Part shown: piece after piece, positions 38,557 through 48,325 of the stretch
Layout of the letters: every line of letters begins with the position of its first letter
Position numbering within the stretch: the stretch's first letter is position 1
Source of the DNA: Blastopirellula marina DSM 3645
Lineage (GTDB): Bacteria > Planctomycetota > Planctomycetia > Pirellulales > Pirellulaceae
Direction: 5' to 3'
NCBI RefSeq assembly: GCF_000153105.1
Contig: NZ_CH672376.1
Location: 2,827,200-2,891,199 of the forward strand
DNA: 64,000 bases
Notes under the pieces: model-generated
Seen by the model: the letters and a program-made list of their open reading frames with translations, nothing else
What the model was told of the DNA's origin: nothing
Database searches by the model: none
Program-made: the position numbers and the translations under genes

Positions 38557-38777
38557 CTTGATGCTCGTTGCACGTGGGAGAATTGGCTACGCCTGCGCGC
38601 AGCATTATCGGCAGTACAAACGTACGACACGCGCCGGCCCAGGCAACGGAAAAGTTGGGCTTCATCGCCCGCCAATCTCGGGCCGCCGATTGCGCATAAG
38701 ACGTCACAAGGCCGCTGTGCGAACCAAGCTGAATAGCGTTTCAATGGGCCGCACAGGGGACCCAATGTCGAGACGGT

Positions 38778-40130
38778 TTAGTACCCGAGTCCCGGTTCGG
38801 TCAGCACCGCGGTGCCGACATATCCTTGCGTGATGTCAAACATGCTTGGGTAGCGCTTCGCCCATTCAGCGTTGCCGGCTGGGCAGTATTGTCGACCGTT
38901 CCCTTCGATCGCGGCGATCGTGGGCATGCGTGCGGCCAGGCTGGCCGAGTGCAGGAACGACGCGCCAGGGCAGGTCAGATCCTGCACGCAGAGGAACATC
39001 CCGAACTTCTGGGCTGCGGCGCCCATCAGCAGCGCTTCGCTTTGGCCTTTGCAGGCCTTCAACGCGACGCCGCTATAGCCTTGTTCGCGCGCGAGCAGCA
39101 GCGACTCGTAGTCGATCAGCGATTCGTCGATGACGACCGGTTTGATCTTCGCGGCGGCATGCATGCGGTTTTCGGGATTGGCTCGCAGGTCGCGACTGGT
39201 TGGTTGTTCGATGTACTGAACTCGATCGAGCGCCTCGGGACTCGACTCGCTCAGTTTGGCGAGAAAATCCAGGATGTACTGCACGTTGGGGCACCGCTCG
39301 TTGAAGTCCAGCGAGTATTGCCAGGCTTTGCAGCCTCGTTTCGCTTGGGCGTCGATCGCGACGGCGTCGATCTTGGCCACTCGTGCGACGTCCCAGTCGA
39401 GGTTGTCGCCGTTCAGCTTGATCTTTAAATGGGTCAGGCCATCGGCGGTGATCCAGTCGCCCAGCGTCTCAGGCAAGCCGTCCCCTACCGGGTTTTGCAA
39501 TTCGTCCTGATCCAATGGATCGAGCGCGCCGATCAAATGATAGAGCGGCATTTGCGGCTGCGGCGTTCGCAGCGTGTAACGATCAAGATATTCGCCGGCG
39601 AATTCGGGCGAGAGATAGCTCGCGAGATCCGTATTGGCGAAGTCCGCGCCGAGCACGTTGTAGCTGTTGAGCCCCAGGGCTTTGCCATAGGCGTCATGAA
39701 TCGCCGCTTCCACCGGGCTGGCTGCGACGAGTGTCGCCAGTTTGGGAACGGCTTCGGTAATGTTCGCCTTATGCGCGATCGTGCTGGCGATACTGCCGTA
39801 TTGCGAATGCGCCGCGGCGGTCAGTTCAAGCGGGTGTCCGCTGAGATCTAGTTGCGGCGCGGCTTCGGCGATCGCCGTACCGATGTCAACCATCGCTTGC
39901 AGCGTCGCGTCGCCCGAAGTTGTGGATGTCGGCCAAGCCCATACGTTGCCCATCGGCATCGAACCAAATCCGCTGCCGCGTCGCCCGTCGGCTGTTTCCA
40001 CATCCAGCGCCACGTTCAACAGCGTGACGTCGTTGACCACGCGCCCCCCGAACTTGATCGGGGTGCGGTAGTTGATGTGTTCCGCCGAGATGCGGACGTC
40101 GCGAATGCGAATATCGGTAGGTTTGGCCAC
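38778..40130 (-). CDS. Enolase-superfamily enzyme (mandelate racemase/muconate lactonizing type)
   Basis: GTG start at 40130 is preferred: AAGGAG lies eight bases upstream, and the longer frame has no such site. The 450-residue product has a capping domain (about 1-150) and a TIM barrel. Likely metal or base residues: THLKIKLNG (KxK), YSLDFNERC, YIEQPTSRD, VVIDESL, and VALKACKGQ. Substrate cannot be told from sequence. Spacing to the response regulator upstream is about 100 bases on the same strand. Confidence 0.85.
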   Translation of the reverse strand: MAKPTDIRIRDVRISAEHINYRTPIKFGGRVVNDVTLLNVALDVETADGRRGSGFGSMPMGNVWAWPTSTTSGDATLQAMVDIGTAIAEAAPQLDLSGHPLELTAAAHSQYGSIASTIAHKANITEAVPKLATLVAASPVEAAIHDAYGKALGLNSYNVLGADFANTDLASYLSPEFAGEYLDRYTLRTPQPQMPLYHLIGALDPLDQDELQNPVGDGLPETLGDWITADGLTHLKIKLNGDNLDWDVARVAKIDAVAIDAQAKRGCKAWQYSLDFNERCPNVQYILDFLAKLSESSPEALDRVQYIEQPTSRDLRANPENRMHAAAKIKPVVIDESLIDYESLLLAREQGYSGVALKACKGQSEALLMGAAAQKFGMFLCVQDLTCPGASFLHSASLAARMPTIAAIEGNGRQYCPAGNAEWAKRYPSMFDITQGYVGTAVLTEPGLGY

Positions 40131-40232
40131 AGAGTTGCTCCTTGGTTCAACGCTAGCGGAAAATTGCCGGCGTGGGATGAACCGTAGAATATGGCGGTAG
40201 ACAGGCTCCGCCGCAACCAAGCTAAAGAGCTT

Positions 40233-40865
40233 TTAGACCAAACCCTTGCGAACGGCCCACACAGCTGCTTGGGTGCGGTCCGAAACGCCGACTTTACGCA
40301 GAATGTGTTGGACGTGCTCTTTCACGGTCTCATAGCTGATATGGAGCGCCTGGGCGATCTCTTTGTTGGTCAAGCCCAACGCAAGTTGCCGCAGCACTTC
40401 GCTCTCGCGTTGCGTGAGCGGCACTTCAACATCCGCATTCAAACGCGGAGTCGCAAGAGCGCCGGTAACGCGGCGCAACTCGTCTCGCGTCCAAGCGCTT
40501 TCGCCGTTGGCGGCCGTGTGGATCGCATCAACCAGGCGATCACGAGGATCCCCTTTCAATACGTAACCGTTGGCTCCAAGAGCAACTGCTCGCGCGACGT
40601 AGGTCGGATTGTCGTAGGTCGACAGGATCAGAATCGGCAAATCAGGACGTTCGAGCTTGATCCGACCTAGCGTGGTCAGTCCGTCCCCTTCGGGCATGCG
40701 GATATCAAGCAGGACAACGTCAGGATTAACGGAAGTAACCATCCGCACCGTCTCTTCCCCGGTTCGGGCTTCTCCAGCGACTTCAATGTCGGTGCCCGAA
40801 ACAAGGCTCTTCAAACCGCAACGGACGACTTCATGATCGTCCGCAACTAACAATCGAATGGTCAT
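40233..40865 (-). CDS. NarL/FixJ-type response regulator
   Basis: A 210-residue regulator: receiver domain with acidic pocket VADDHE, phospho-acceptor Asp54 in VVLLDIRMPEGDG, and conserved Lys in VLKGD. A LuxR-type helix-turn-helix follows (LTQRESEVLRQLALGLTNKEIAQALHISYETVKEHVQHILRKVGV). The cognate histidine kinase is not adjacent. Regulated genes unknown. Confidence 0.95.
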   Translation of the reverse strand: MTIRLLVADDHEVVRCGLKSLVSGTDIEVAGEARTGEETVRMVTSVNPDVVLLDIRMPEGDGLTTLGRIKLERPDLPILILSTYDNPTYVARAVALGANGYVLKGDPRDRLVDAIHTAANGESAWTRDELRRVTGALATPRLNADVEVPLTQRESEVLRQLALGLTNKEIAQALHISYETVKEHVQHILRKVGVSDRTQAAVWAVRKGLV

Positions 40866-41413
40866 TCAACACTCCAGATGCAACGCTCAACTTGTCGTAT
40901 TCGCCCTTATTGTACCCGCCATCGGTGTTAGTGGCGTCGCGACACTAGGTTCTTTGCGAAAATCGGGTCGGATTTACGACAAATTTCTAGCACTTCCGGC
41001 GCCAAACAGCCTGCCTAAAAGTTAGGTGGCGAAAGATCTTGGGTATTGTAGGGAAAAAACGACAAAAAATGGGTTATTTGAACCTTTGCCTCGCGGCTGG
41101 GATTCCACTGGGGGGAATGCTTGCCCTCTCCCCTCTAAAGCAATCATTACGACAACCGCACGTTGTTGCTACAGCGGTTTTCCGCGGACGGCCAATAAAC
41201 ATCGCTATTTTGAAGGAAAACAGCGAGTTAAATTCGATTGAGCACAAGATAATGCGGTGAAAACGCAGCCCTTGCCAGCGATTAATCCCTGCGAAAGGAT
41301 GCAGAACGAACGCTTTTCACAGGAAAACAAAGCACCGTTTGCGCTCAAACCGCAGAACTGCAGTAAGTAAAAAAATGGGGGTAAAACAGCAAAAAGTTCG
41401 GTTAGATCGAGTC
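40866..41413. other. Intergenic, nothing recognised
   Basis: About 550 bases between the response regulator start and the zwf stop. It is AT-richer than the surrounding genes. Short frames of 70 or so codons look random. No RNA, repeat or clear terminator was identified. Confidence 0.4.
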
Positions 41414-42874
41414 TTAATGAAGGATCGGGCAGACGTCAAACCACTGGCGTCCCTGTTTCATCATCCAGTCGGTCGATGAATCGGGGCCCCAGCCGCCGGC
41501 TTCGTACTTCACCAATTCAGGCGCAGCCGGGCTATTCCAGGCGGCCAGGATCGGGTCGACAATTCCCCAGGCAAGTTCGACTTCATCGCTGCGTGCGAAC
41601 AGGCTAGCGTCTCCCTGGATCGCGTCGAGCAGCAGACGTTGGTAGGCGTCAGGCAAGTCGCCGGCAAATTGACGGCGGAAGCGGAAGTCGAGATCGGTCG
41701 TTCGTGTCCGCATCCCGGCGTCGGGGACTTTGCTCTGAATGTGCATCTGGAGTCCTTCTGCCGGCTGAATCTGAATCACCAAGCGGTTCCCTTCCATCGA
41801 CTCGCAATGGTCGAACAGGGTGAGCGGCGGCTCTTTGTACTGAATGACAATTTGCGTCGTCCGGCAAGACATCGCTTTTCCACTTCGCAGATAGAAAGGA
41901 ACGCCTTGCCAGCGCCAATTGTCGATCCACAGTTTTAGTGCGGTGAAGGTCGCTGTTTGACTGTTGGCTGGAACGCCCTCTTCGTTGAGATAGCCGTAGT
42001 ACTGACCACGTAAGGTATTCTGCGCAAAGTCGGCGCCGGTCATGGGGCGAACCGCTTCCAGCACTTTCACCTTTTCGCCGCGGACCATATCGGCGTCAAA
42101 GCGCACCGGAGATTCCATGGCCGTGATCATCATCAATTGCAGCAGATGGTTTTGCACCATGTCGCGCATGACGCCTGAGGTGTCGTAGTATCCGCCGCGG
42201 CGGCCCACGACCACTTCTTCGGCCACCGTGATCTGCACATGGTCGATATAGTTGCGATTCCAGAGCGGTTCAAAAATCGAGTTTCCGAATCGCAAGACCA
42301 ACAGATTTTGAACCGTCTCTTTGCCCAGATAATGATCGATTCGGTAAACATGATCTTCCGCGAAGACCTTGTGGACGCGCGTGTTCAGCTGCTCGGCGGT
42401 CGTCAGATCGGTGCCAAACGGCTTTTCGATCACAACGCGGCGCGGACCGGCGGATTGATCCGCCAAGCCGGCGGCGCCGAGCATTTCAACCGCGATCGGA
42501 TAGAGTTTGGGCATGGTCGAGAGATAATAAATTCGAGTCGACTCGCCCCCTTCCAACTCGTTCAAAAAGGTCGCCAGACGATCCATGTCGGCCGAATCTT
42601 GCAGGTCGCCGGGCTGATAGAAGACTAGGGCTGCGAACTCGGCCCACATTTTTGGCTCAAACGAATCACCCGTGAATTGCTTGGTCGTCTTCTCTAAGTC
42701 GGCTCGCCAAGCGTCGTGCGAGTATTCGGTTCGTGAAACGCCCACCACGCGAGTCGAGTCAGGCAAACGCCCTTTGCGATACAACAGATAGAGCGCGGGA
42801 ATCAGCTTCCGGCTGGTGAGGTCGCCGGAAGCGCCGAAGATCACGATCGTGTGCGACATGTTGGTTGTTTTCAT
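41414..42874 (-). CDS. zwf: Glucose-6-phosphate dehydrogenase
   Basis: A 486-residue enzyme of the oxidative pentose phosphate pathway, reducing NADP+ and making 6-phosphogluconolactone. Motifs: dinucleotide-binding FGASGDLTSRKL, the substrate-binding RIDHYLGKETVQN, and the C-terminal QRLLLDAIQGDASLFARSDE. ATG at 42874 or the next one at 42859 are both possible. It lies in a minus-strand run with gnd and the PPi-phosphofructokinase. Confidence 0.96.
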   Translation of the reverse strand: MKTTNMSHTIVIFGASGDLTSRKLIPALYLLYRKGRLPDSTRVVGVSRTEYSHDAWRADLEKTTKQFTGDSFEPKMWAEFAALVFYQPGDLQDSADMDRLATFLNELEGGESTRIYYLSTMPKLYPIAVEMLGAAGLADQSAGPRRVVIEKPFGTDLTTAEQLNTRVHKVFAEDHVYRIDHYLGKETVQNLLVLRFGNSIFEPLWNRNYIDHVQITVAEEVVVGRRGGYYDTSGVMRDMVQNHLLQLMMITAMESPVRFDADMVRGEKVKVLEAVRPMTGADFAQNTLRGQYYGYLNEEGVPANSQTATFTALKLWIDNWRWQGVPFYLRSGKAMSCRTTQIVIQYKEPPLTLFDHCESMEGNRLVIQIQPAEGLQMHIQSKVPDAGMRTRTTDLDFRFRRQFAGDLPDAYQRLLLDAIQGDASLFARSDEVELAWGIVDPILAAWNSPAAPELVKYEAGGWGPDSSTDWMMKQGRQWFDVCPILH

Positions 42875-42978
42875 GGAGAGTTATCGAACAGAGCGCGCGC
42901 AGTGCGATCCAGGTATTTTAGAACTTCTCTGACTGCGTGCGAAACCCGACAACCAGATTCTTGCGCAACTAGCCGGGA

Positions 42979-43764
42979 CTAGAATCGCATCGAAGTAAAT
43001 CCGCCGTCAACGTAGATTGTTGCGCCGGTGATGAAGCTGCCCGCCTTGGGAGATAAGAGGGTAATCGCCGCCCCTACTAATTCTTCCGGTTCGCCAAAGC
43101 GTTTCATCGGCGTTTGCGCCATGATGTTGGAAACGCGATCTTGGTCCAAGATTTTTCGGTTTTGCTCGGCCGGAAAAAAGCCAGGACAAAGCACGTTGAC
43201 GCGGACCTTGCGCGTCGCATACTCGCGGGCCACATTTTGCGACAAATTGACGACCGCCGCTTTCGAGGCCGAATAGGCGTACACGCGCGACAGCGGCAAA
43301 TGAGCGGTCACGCTGCCGATGTTTAAGATCGACCCGCCGTCTGGTTGTTCGGCCATCAGCGGTGCAAAAATTTGGCAGGCCAAATGCGTGCCGGTCAGAT
43401 TGGTCGCGATCACGCGATCCCAATCTTCTTCCGTGATTTCTTCGTACGGTACGGACGAATTGACGCCGGCGCAATTGACCAGCATGTCGATCGAGCCGAA
43501 CTTTTCGAGCGTGACATCCTTCAACTTGGTCAGCGACGCCCGACTAACGGCGTCAACCGGCTGAAAGATCGCTTCACCGCCGAGTTCCTGAATGCGGACC
43601 GCTTGCGCGCTCCCGCGTCCCTCGTTCATGCCAGACACGACGACGTTGGCGCCGGCTTGGGCCAGCCCTTCGGCAATGGCCCCGCCCAAGACGCCGGTCG
43701 CGCCGATGACGATGGCTGTTCGACCTTCGAGACCGAACAAGCCCCGCAAATAACTATCCGACAT
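42979..43764 (-). CDS. SDR-family oxidoreductase
   Basis: A 261-residue short-chain dehydrogenase with the N-terminal glycine motif GATGVLGGAIAEG, NCAGVNSS, catalytic Tyr-x3-Lys in YAYSASKAA, and C-terminal GATIYVDGG. Similar proteins act on sugar acids (gluconate 5-dehydrogenase or D-mannonate oxidoreductase types). That would suit the zwf/gnd neighbourhood, but the substrate is not fixed by sequence. Confidence 0.85.
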   Translation of the reverse strand: MSDSYLRGLFGLEGRTAIVIGATGVLGGAIAEGLAQAGANVVVSGMNEGRGSAQAVRIQELGGEAIFQPVDAVSRASLTKLKDVTLEKFGSIDMLVNCAGVNSSVPYEEITEEDWDRVIATNLTGTHLACQIFAPLMAEQPDGGSILNIGSVTAHLPLSRVYAYSASKAAVVNLSQNVAREYATRKVRVNVLCPGFFPAEQNRKILDQDRVSNIMAQTPMKRFGEPEELVGAAITLLSPKAGSFITGATIYVDGGFTSMRF

Positions 43765-43860
43765 TTCGACCTTTCTCGACGTTTTCTTCGTAGCTCGCTG
43801 CGCAAACTTGGAAGTGGCGCATTCAGCAGCGATTCTTGCTAATTCGTGAGCTTCATTGCA

Positions 43861-43960
43861 TCGTAGCCCGAGGGTGCGAGCCGAGGGAATGTCTTCCCAC
43901 GATTCGAATACGGCTTGAAGTATTCAGCCGCATTCCCTCGGCTCGCGCCTCGGTCTACGA
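43861..43960. repeat. Inverted pair of a GTAGCCCGAG dispersed repeat
   Basis: Two inverted copies of about 30 bases (43861-43891 and 43931-43960), each of the type TCGTAGxCCGAG...GCGAGCCGAGGGAATG, with a 39-base unique centre. A single related copy occurs at about 3626-3652. It fills the intergenic stretch between the SDR gene and gnd. Confidence 0.8.
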
Positions 43961-44099
43961 TCGGCTGAGTGACTTGCTATTTCCAAGGAAATCCGCACTC
44001 TCACTGAGAATGGGGCGCAAGTGTGCGACTTCAAAAATTGCGCTGGCGCGCTACAAAGTTAGGCGCCAGCTATATTTTCCGAATACGCAACTTCAATAC

Positions 44100-45542
44100 T
44101 TACGCTTTGGGCTCTTTACGCAGCTTCAGCCATTCGGCGTGGAAGGTGCCTTCCATGTCGTTTCGCTTGAACGTATGAGCGCCAAAGTAGTCTCGTTGCG
44201 ACTGCAGCAAATTGGCAGGCAGGTCGGCGCGACGATATCCGTCGTAGTAGGCCAAAGCCCCCGCAAAAGCAGGCGCCGGAACGCCGAGCGTCGCCGCGGT
44301 CGTGACCACGTTACGCCAGCCGGCTTGCGCCTTGTCGATCGCATCGGTGAAGTAAGGAGCGAGCAGCAGGTTTTCGAGGTTCGGATCAGCGTCAAACGCT
44401 TCTTTGATCCGGTCCAGGAACTGGGCTCGAATGATGCAACCGCCGCGCCATAGCAAAGCGCAGTCGCCGTAGTTCAACGGCCAATCGTGTTCGGCCGCGG
44501 CAGCTTGCAACTGCACGAAGCCTTGGGCGTAGCTGATGATCTTCGACGCGTACAGCGCGTCCCGCACATGTTCGATGAACTGCTTCTTATCGCCGGTGTA
44601 CGATTCCTTGGGACCGGCCAGTACTTTGCTGGCGCGAACGCGAGCTTCTTTGACCGCCGACAAGCTGCGTGCATAAACGGCCGTCGTGACCAGCGTGCTG
44701 GGAACGCCCAGGTCGAGCGCAAGTTGGCTCATCCATTTGCCGGTCCCTTTGGCGCCGGCGGCGTCCAAAACCTTGTCGACCAAGAAATCGCCGGTCTTCT
44801 CGTCTTTGACGCTGAAGATATCGCGGGTGATTTCGATCAGGTAGCTTTGCAGGAAACCACGATTCCACTCGTCGAAGACGTCGTACAGTTCTTCGTTGGT
44901 CAGTCCGATGCCATGCTTCAGCAGGAAGTAGGCTTCGCAGATCATCTGCATATCGCCGTACTCGATGCCATTGTGAACCATTTTCACGTAGTGGCCGGCG
45001 CCGCGGGGACCAACCCATTCGCAGCACGGAATGTCGTCGTTCGGACCGACCTTGGCGGCGATCGCCTGGAAGATCTCTTTCAGCTCGGGCCAGGCCGCTT
45101 CGCTGCCGCCGGGCATCAAGCTGGGACCTTTGAGCGCTCCTTCTTCACCGCCGGAAACGCCGGTGCCGGAGTACAGCAGCCCCTGTTCTTCGACATACTT
45201 GGTGCGACGTTCGGTATCGCTGTAGAGCGTGTTACCGCCGTCGATGATGATGTCGCCTTTGTCCATCAGCGGGATCAGCTGATCGATAATCGAATCGACG
45301 GCCGGACCCGCTTTGACCAGCATCATCACTTTGCGGGGAGCCTTGAGCGACTTGACCAGGTCTTCCAGCGTGTGACAGCCGACAAACTTTTTGCCGGCGG
45401 CGCGACCGCTGATGAATTCGTCGGTCTTTTCCGTCGTGCGATTGTAAACAGCGACGCTATAGCCGCGGCTTTCGACGTTCAAAGCGAGGTTCTCGCCCAT
45501 GACGGCCAAACCGATCAAACCGAAATCACATTGTTCGGACAT
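44100..45542 (-). CDS. gnd: 6-phosphogluconate dehydrogenase (decarboxylating)
   Basis: A 480-residue enzyme completing the oxidative pentose phosphate branch to ribulose 5-phosphate. Rossmann motif GLAVMGENLALN; nucleotide discriminator YNRTTEKTDEF; catalytic Lys/His-Asn in GAGHYVKMVHNGIEYGDMQ; and the substrate loop GAKGTGKWMSQLALDLGVP. Full length. Same strand as zwf and the HAD gene. Confidence 0.97.
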   Translation of the reverse strand: MSEQCDFGLIGLAVMGENLALNVESRGYSVAVYNRTTEKTDEFISGRAAGKKFVGCHTLEDLVKSLKAPRKVMMLVKAGPAVDSIIDQLIPLMDKGDIIIDGGNTLYSDTERRTKYVEEQGLLYSGTGVSGGEEGALKGPSLMPGGSEAAWPELKEIFQAIAAKVGPNDDIPCCEWVGPRGAGHYVKMVHNGIEYGDMQMICEAYFLLKHGIGLTNEELYDVFDEWNRGFLQSYLIEITRDIFSVKDEKTGDFLVDKVLDAAGAKGTGKWMSQLALDLGVPSTLVTTAVYARSLSAVKEARVRASKVLAGPKESYTGDKKQFIEHVRDALYASKIISYAQGFVQLQAAAAEHDWPLNYGDCALLWRGGCIIRAQFLDRIKEAFDADPNLENLLLAPYFTDAIDKAQAGWRNVVTTAATLGVPAPAFAGALAYYDGYRRADLPANLLQSQRDYFGAHTFKRNDMEGTFHAEWLKLRKEPKA

Positions 45543-45622
45543 GGTTCTTCACTTTCTAACAAGATGTCGTGGTCAGACGCGGTGACGCGCTGCTGGCGGA
45601 AACTTCAAATTCGCGGTGTTCG

Positions 45623-46492
45623 TTAATCTTCAACGGGCCAGCTGGGACGCGAAGGCAAGTAGCGATCGAACTCGTCCAGCAGCGCCTTTTGATAGGCGCC
45701 GGCGAACTGTCCGCTGAGGAACTTGTCGATGGCTTCGGCTTCAAAACGTTTCCAGCTGTTTTCTTCGTCGCCCGGATTGATCGGGTAGAAGAGGCAGTTG
45801 TTCGCTTTGGCGGCGGCGTAGTCGCCGGGAGCGTCGCCGATCATCAACGTATGATTTTCGGCGTACTTGGTCGCGTTGGTCAGAGTCTCCTTTTTATTGC
45901 CAGCTTCCTGGCCGCAAATCGAGGTGACGTACTTCGACAGATCATGCTCAGACCACTCCGCTTCGAGCGCTTCGTTGGGCGTGGCCGAAACGACCAGCAT
46001 GTCGGCGCTATCTTTCAGCTTCTCGAGCGATTGGCGAACGTACGGAAACGGCGGAACTCCGCGAACCATCCCGGCGATCATGTCGTTGACGGCGACTGAC
46101 CACTCGAGGCAATGCTTCAGTTCGGCGTCGCCGGTTTCGGCCACTTTCTTCTCGAGGGCCGGATTGCCGAGCTTCGTTTCTTCTTTGACCCACTGCGCGA
46201 TCGATTGCGGAATCTTGATCTCGTAGCCGCGAGCTTTGACCTCGGGACGTTTGCCGAGCCATTCGAGCGCTTCAATCAACGCCGGAAAGCGATTGATGCC
46301 GCGGCTCTTCGAGTAGAGATTAACGAACTCGGCCGCTTCCCGAGCGTACTTGCTAACGCCCTGCAGCTCGTAGTAATTGATGATGTTGGGAATGAAGCAC
46401 TCTTTGTGCTTCAGTTCCATCGTGTCAAAGACGCAGCCGTCCGAGTCGATGCCAACGAGGAATTTTTTGCTCGGTTCAATTTGATAGGTCAT
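45623..46492 (-). CDS. HAD-superfamily hydrolase
   Basis: A 289-residue HAD phosphatase-like protein: nucleophile motif VGIDSDGCVFDTME, motif II VVSATP, Lys-containing segment GNKKETLTNA, and metal-binding IGDAPGDYAAAK. A large helical cap (about 30-150) suggests a C1-type cap. It is placed between gnd and the phosphofructokinase gene, so a sugar-phosphate or related substrate is plausible, by context only. Confidence 0.85.
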   Translation of the reverse strand: MTYQIEPSKKFLVGIDSDGCVFDTMELKHKECFIPNIINYYELQGVSKYAREAAEFVNLYSKSRGINRFPALIEALEWLGKRPEVKARGYEIKIPQSIAQWVKEETKLGNPALEKKVAETGDAELKHCLEWSVAVNDMIAGMVRGVPPFPYVRQSLEKLKDSADMLVVSATPNEALEAEWSEHDLSKYVTSICGQEAGNKKETLTNATKYAENHTLMIGDAPGDYAAAKANNCLFYPINPGDEENSWKRFEAEAIDKFLSGQFAGAYQKALLDEFDRYLPSRPSWPVED

Positions 46493-46547
46493 CGTCGTAA
46501 ATCACTTTTGGGGTGGGTGACTGGGTGAAAACGCCAAAATCAGCCGG

Positions 46548-47849
46548 TTATTTCGGCGCCTTCTGGCGATCGGCTTGCGGCACGTAAGCGGCTAGTTTCT
46601 GGTCGGCGAACATCGGCTGCAGCCGGGTCATCCGCTGGCGGCCGTCAATCATCGGCAGCGAAACCATTCCTTCGCCCAGCAACGGCTTGGCGTAGCGAAT
46701 AAAGTCATCGGTCACATCATAGCCGTTGGCGGTGATCCATTCTTTGGGGAACGTCCGTTCGCTGTTGGCGACTTCGGCCAGCGGGGCTTTGTCGTAGCGA
46801 ACGCTATAGACGGGGCCGTCGTTTCGCAAGATGGTCGACATAAAGCCCGACTCCCGCTTTGAAGCCAGCAGCGCTGCCGTTTGGCCGGCGTGATAGGCTT
46901 CGTCCAGGTCGACGCTCGATGCGTACGCCATCGCGTGGCGCTGGTCGGTGCCGGAAACGTTGCAGCGAGCGGCGCCTTTGGCGGCCAGCCCATTTTGATT
47001 GAGATAGTTGGTCACGGTTTGGGCGACCGTGATCTGGCTCGAACTGAACGAAGTGTGTCCGAACGAGTCTTTCACTTCGCCGATGTCGCCGACGTTAAAG
47101 CCTTCGCTGATGACGACCATGCAGCGGCCATCTTTTTTCAGCTGCTCATTGACGTTCTGGTGCAGCTCTTCCAGCGAACAGGGGGATTCGGCCAGATAGA
47201 TCTGCAGCGGCATTTCGCGATGGGGATCGGCCAGACGCGCCGCCGCCGGAATGTATCCGATCTTGCGCCCCATCGCTTGCATCACCAGCACCGGATCGGC
47301 AGGGCTGCTCCCTTGGTTTTCTTCGTTGGCGTACTGCACCATGTGCATCCAGTACTTCGCGGTCGACGCGTAGCCCGGCGTGTGATCGATCAGCTTGAAC
47401 TCGCTATCGCCGACGTCATTATCAATCGTTTTCGGTCCGCCGATACCGATCAGATCCAGCCCCCGCTCTTGGGCCATCAACGCCATCTTGTTGGCGGTGT
47501 CCATCGAGTCGTTGCCGCCGATGTAGATAAAATAGCCGATGTTATGGGCTTTGAAGACTTCGATCACGCGGTCGAAATCTTCGTTCTGCCAATCCTTCAA
47601 CTTGTAGCGGCAAGTGCCGATCGAGCCGGCGGCCGGCGTGTAGCGAAGCAGTGAGATTTCGTCGGCCGGCTGATCCGAAAGATTGATCAGCTCTTCTTTC
47701 AGCACCCCTTCGATACCGTGATGCGCTCCGTAGACGGTACCGATGTTGTCCAGGTCGCTGGCCATCTCGATGATGCCGCGCAGCGTATTGTTGATCACTG
47801 GACTCGGTCCGCCGCTTTGGGCGACGATCATATTCTTGGGAGCGCTCAT
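46548..47849 (-). CDS. pfp: Pyrophosphate-dependent 6-phosphofructokinase
   Basis: A 433-residue phosphofructokinase. The phosphate-donor motif reads GGNDSMDTA, and GGPKTIDNDVG forms the catalytic loop. An Asp in GGND rather than Gly is the signature of PPi users over ATP users. Substrate-binding VMQAMGRKIGYIPAAARL and FGHTSFSSSQ are present. It interconverts fructose 6-phosphate and fructose 1,6-bisphosphate reversibly. First gene of the minus-strand carbon cluster. Confidence 0.92.
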   Translation of the reverse strand: MSAPKNMIVAQSGGPSPVINNTLRGIIEMASDLDNIGTVYGAHHGIEGVLKEELINLSDQPADEISLLRYTPAAGSIGTCRYKLKDWQNEDFDRVIEVFKAHNIGYFIYIGGNDSMDTANKMALMAQERGLDLIGIGGPKTIDNDVGDSEFKLIDHTPGYASTAKYWMHMVQYANEENQGSSPADPVLVMQAMGRKIGYIPAAARLADPHREMPLQIYLAESPCSLEELHQNVNEQLKKDGRCMVVISEGFNVGDIGEVKDSFGHTSFSSSQITVAQTVTNYLNQNGLAAKGAARCNVSGTDQRHAMAYASSVDLDEAYHAGQTAALLASKRESGFMSTILRNDGPVYSVRYDKAPLAEVANSERTFPKEWITANGYDVTDDFIRYAKPLLGEGMVSLPMIDGRQRMTRLQPMFADQKLAAYVPQADRQKAPK

Positions 47850-48071
47850 TTCGTAACTCGGGCAGCAAAGGGGCGTAAGAAATTCGCGCCGCTCGCTCCT
47901 CTGGGTGAAGAGTGAGCCGCGACAAAACCGCCAATTTTAGTCGAGTAAAAAGAACCGGACAATTAGGGGCGAGAGAACCCAGGCAAGCGCCGAAGATAGC
48001 GCGATTGGGGAGGAGATTGGGGGATTAGCCCAAGAAGAGGGTGAAAATCGGGGGAGAGGACCCCGGTTGGG

Positions 48072-48173
48072 GCGGAAAGCGGAAAGCGGAAAGCGGAAAG
48101 CGGAAAGCGGAAAGCGGAAAGCGGAAAGCGGAAAGCGGAAAGCGGAAAGCGGAAAGCGGAAAGCGGAAAGCGG
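48072..48173. repeat. Tandem heptamer array, 14 copies of GCGGAAA
   Basis: Fourteen uninterrupted copies of GCGGAAA (48072-48169) plus a partial unit. Because seven is not a multiple of three, the array shifts frame with each unit. It lies about 220 bases upstream of the pfp start, with no gene across it. Artificial reading frames with PLSAFRF-type repeats arise from it and are not genes. Confidence 0.95.
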
Positions 48174-48325
48174 TGCAAGAAGGTGGTGGTCGTTGCTGGA
48201 AGTGCGGATCGGCGAATATGAGAGAGGGGGCGGAAACGATGCGGCTGGGGGATCGGGGACGACGATCGAATCGCCCTGCACCGTTCATGTTCCGCTCTCG
48301 GCTTTCCCGTTTCCGCTTTTTCTTT

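Noticed and set aside
48072-48173. CRISPR array
   Set aside because: The units are 7 bases with no spacers; no cas genes nearby. No CRISPR array was seen in the window.
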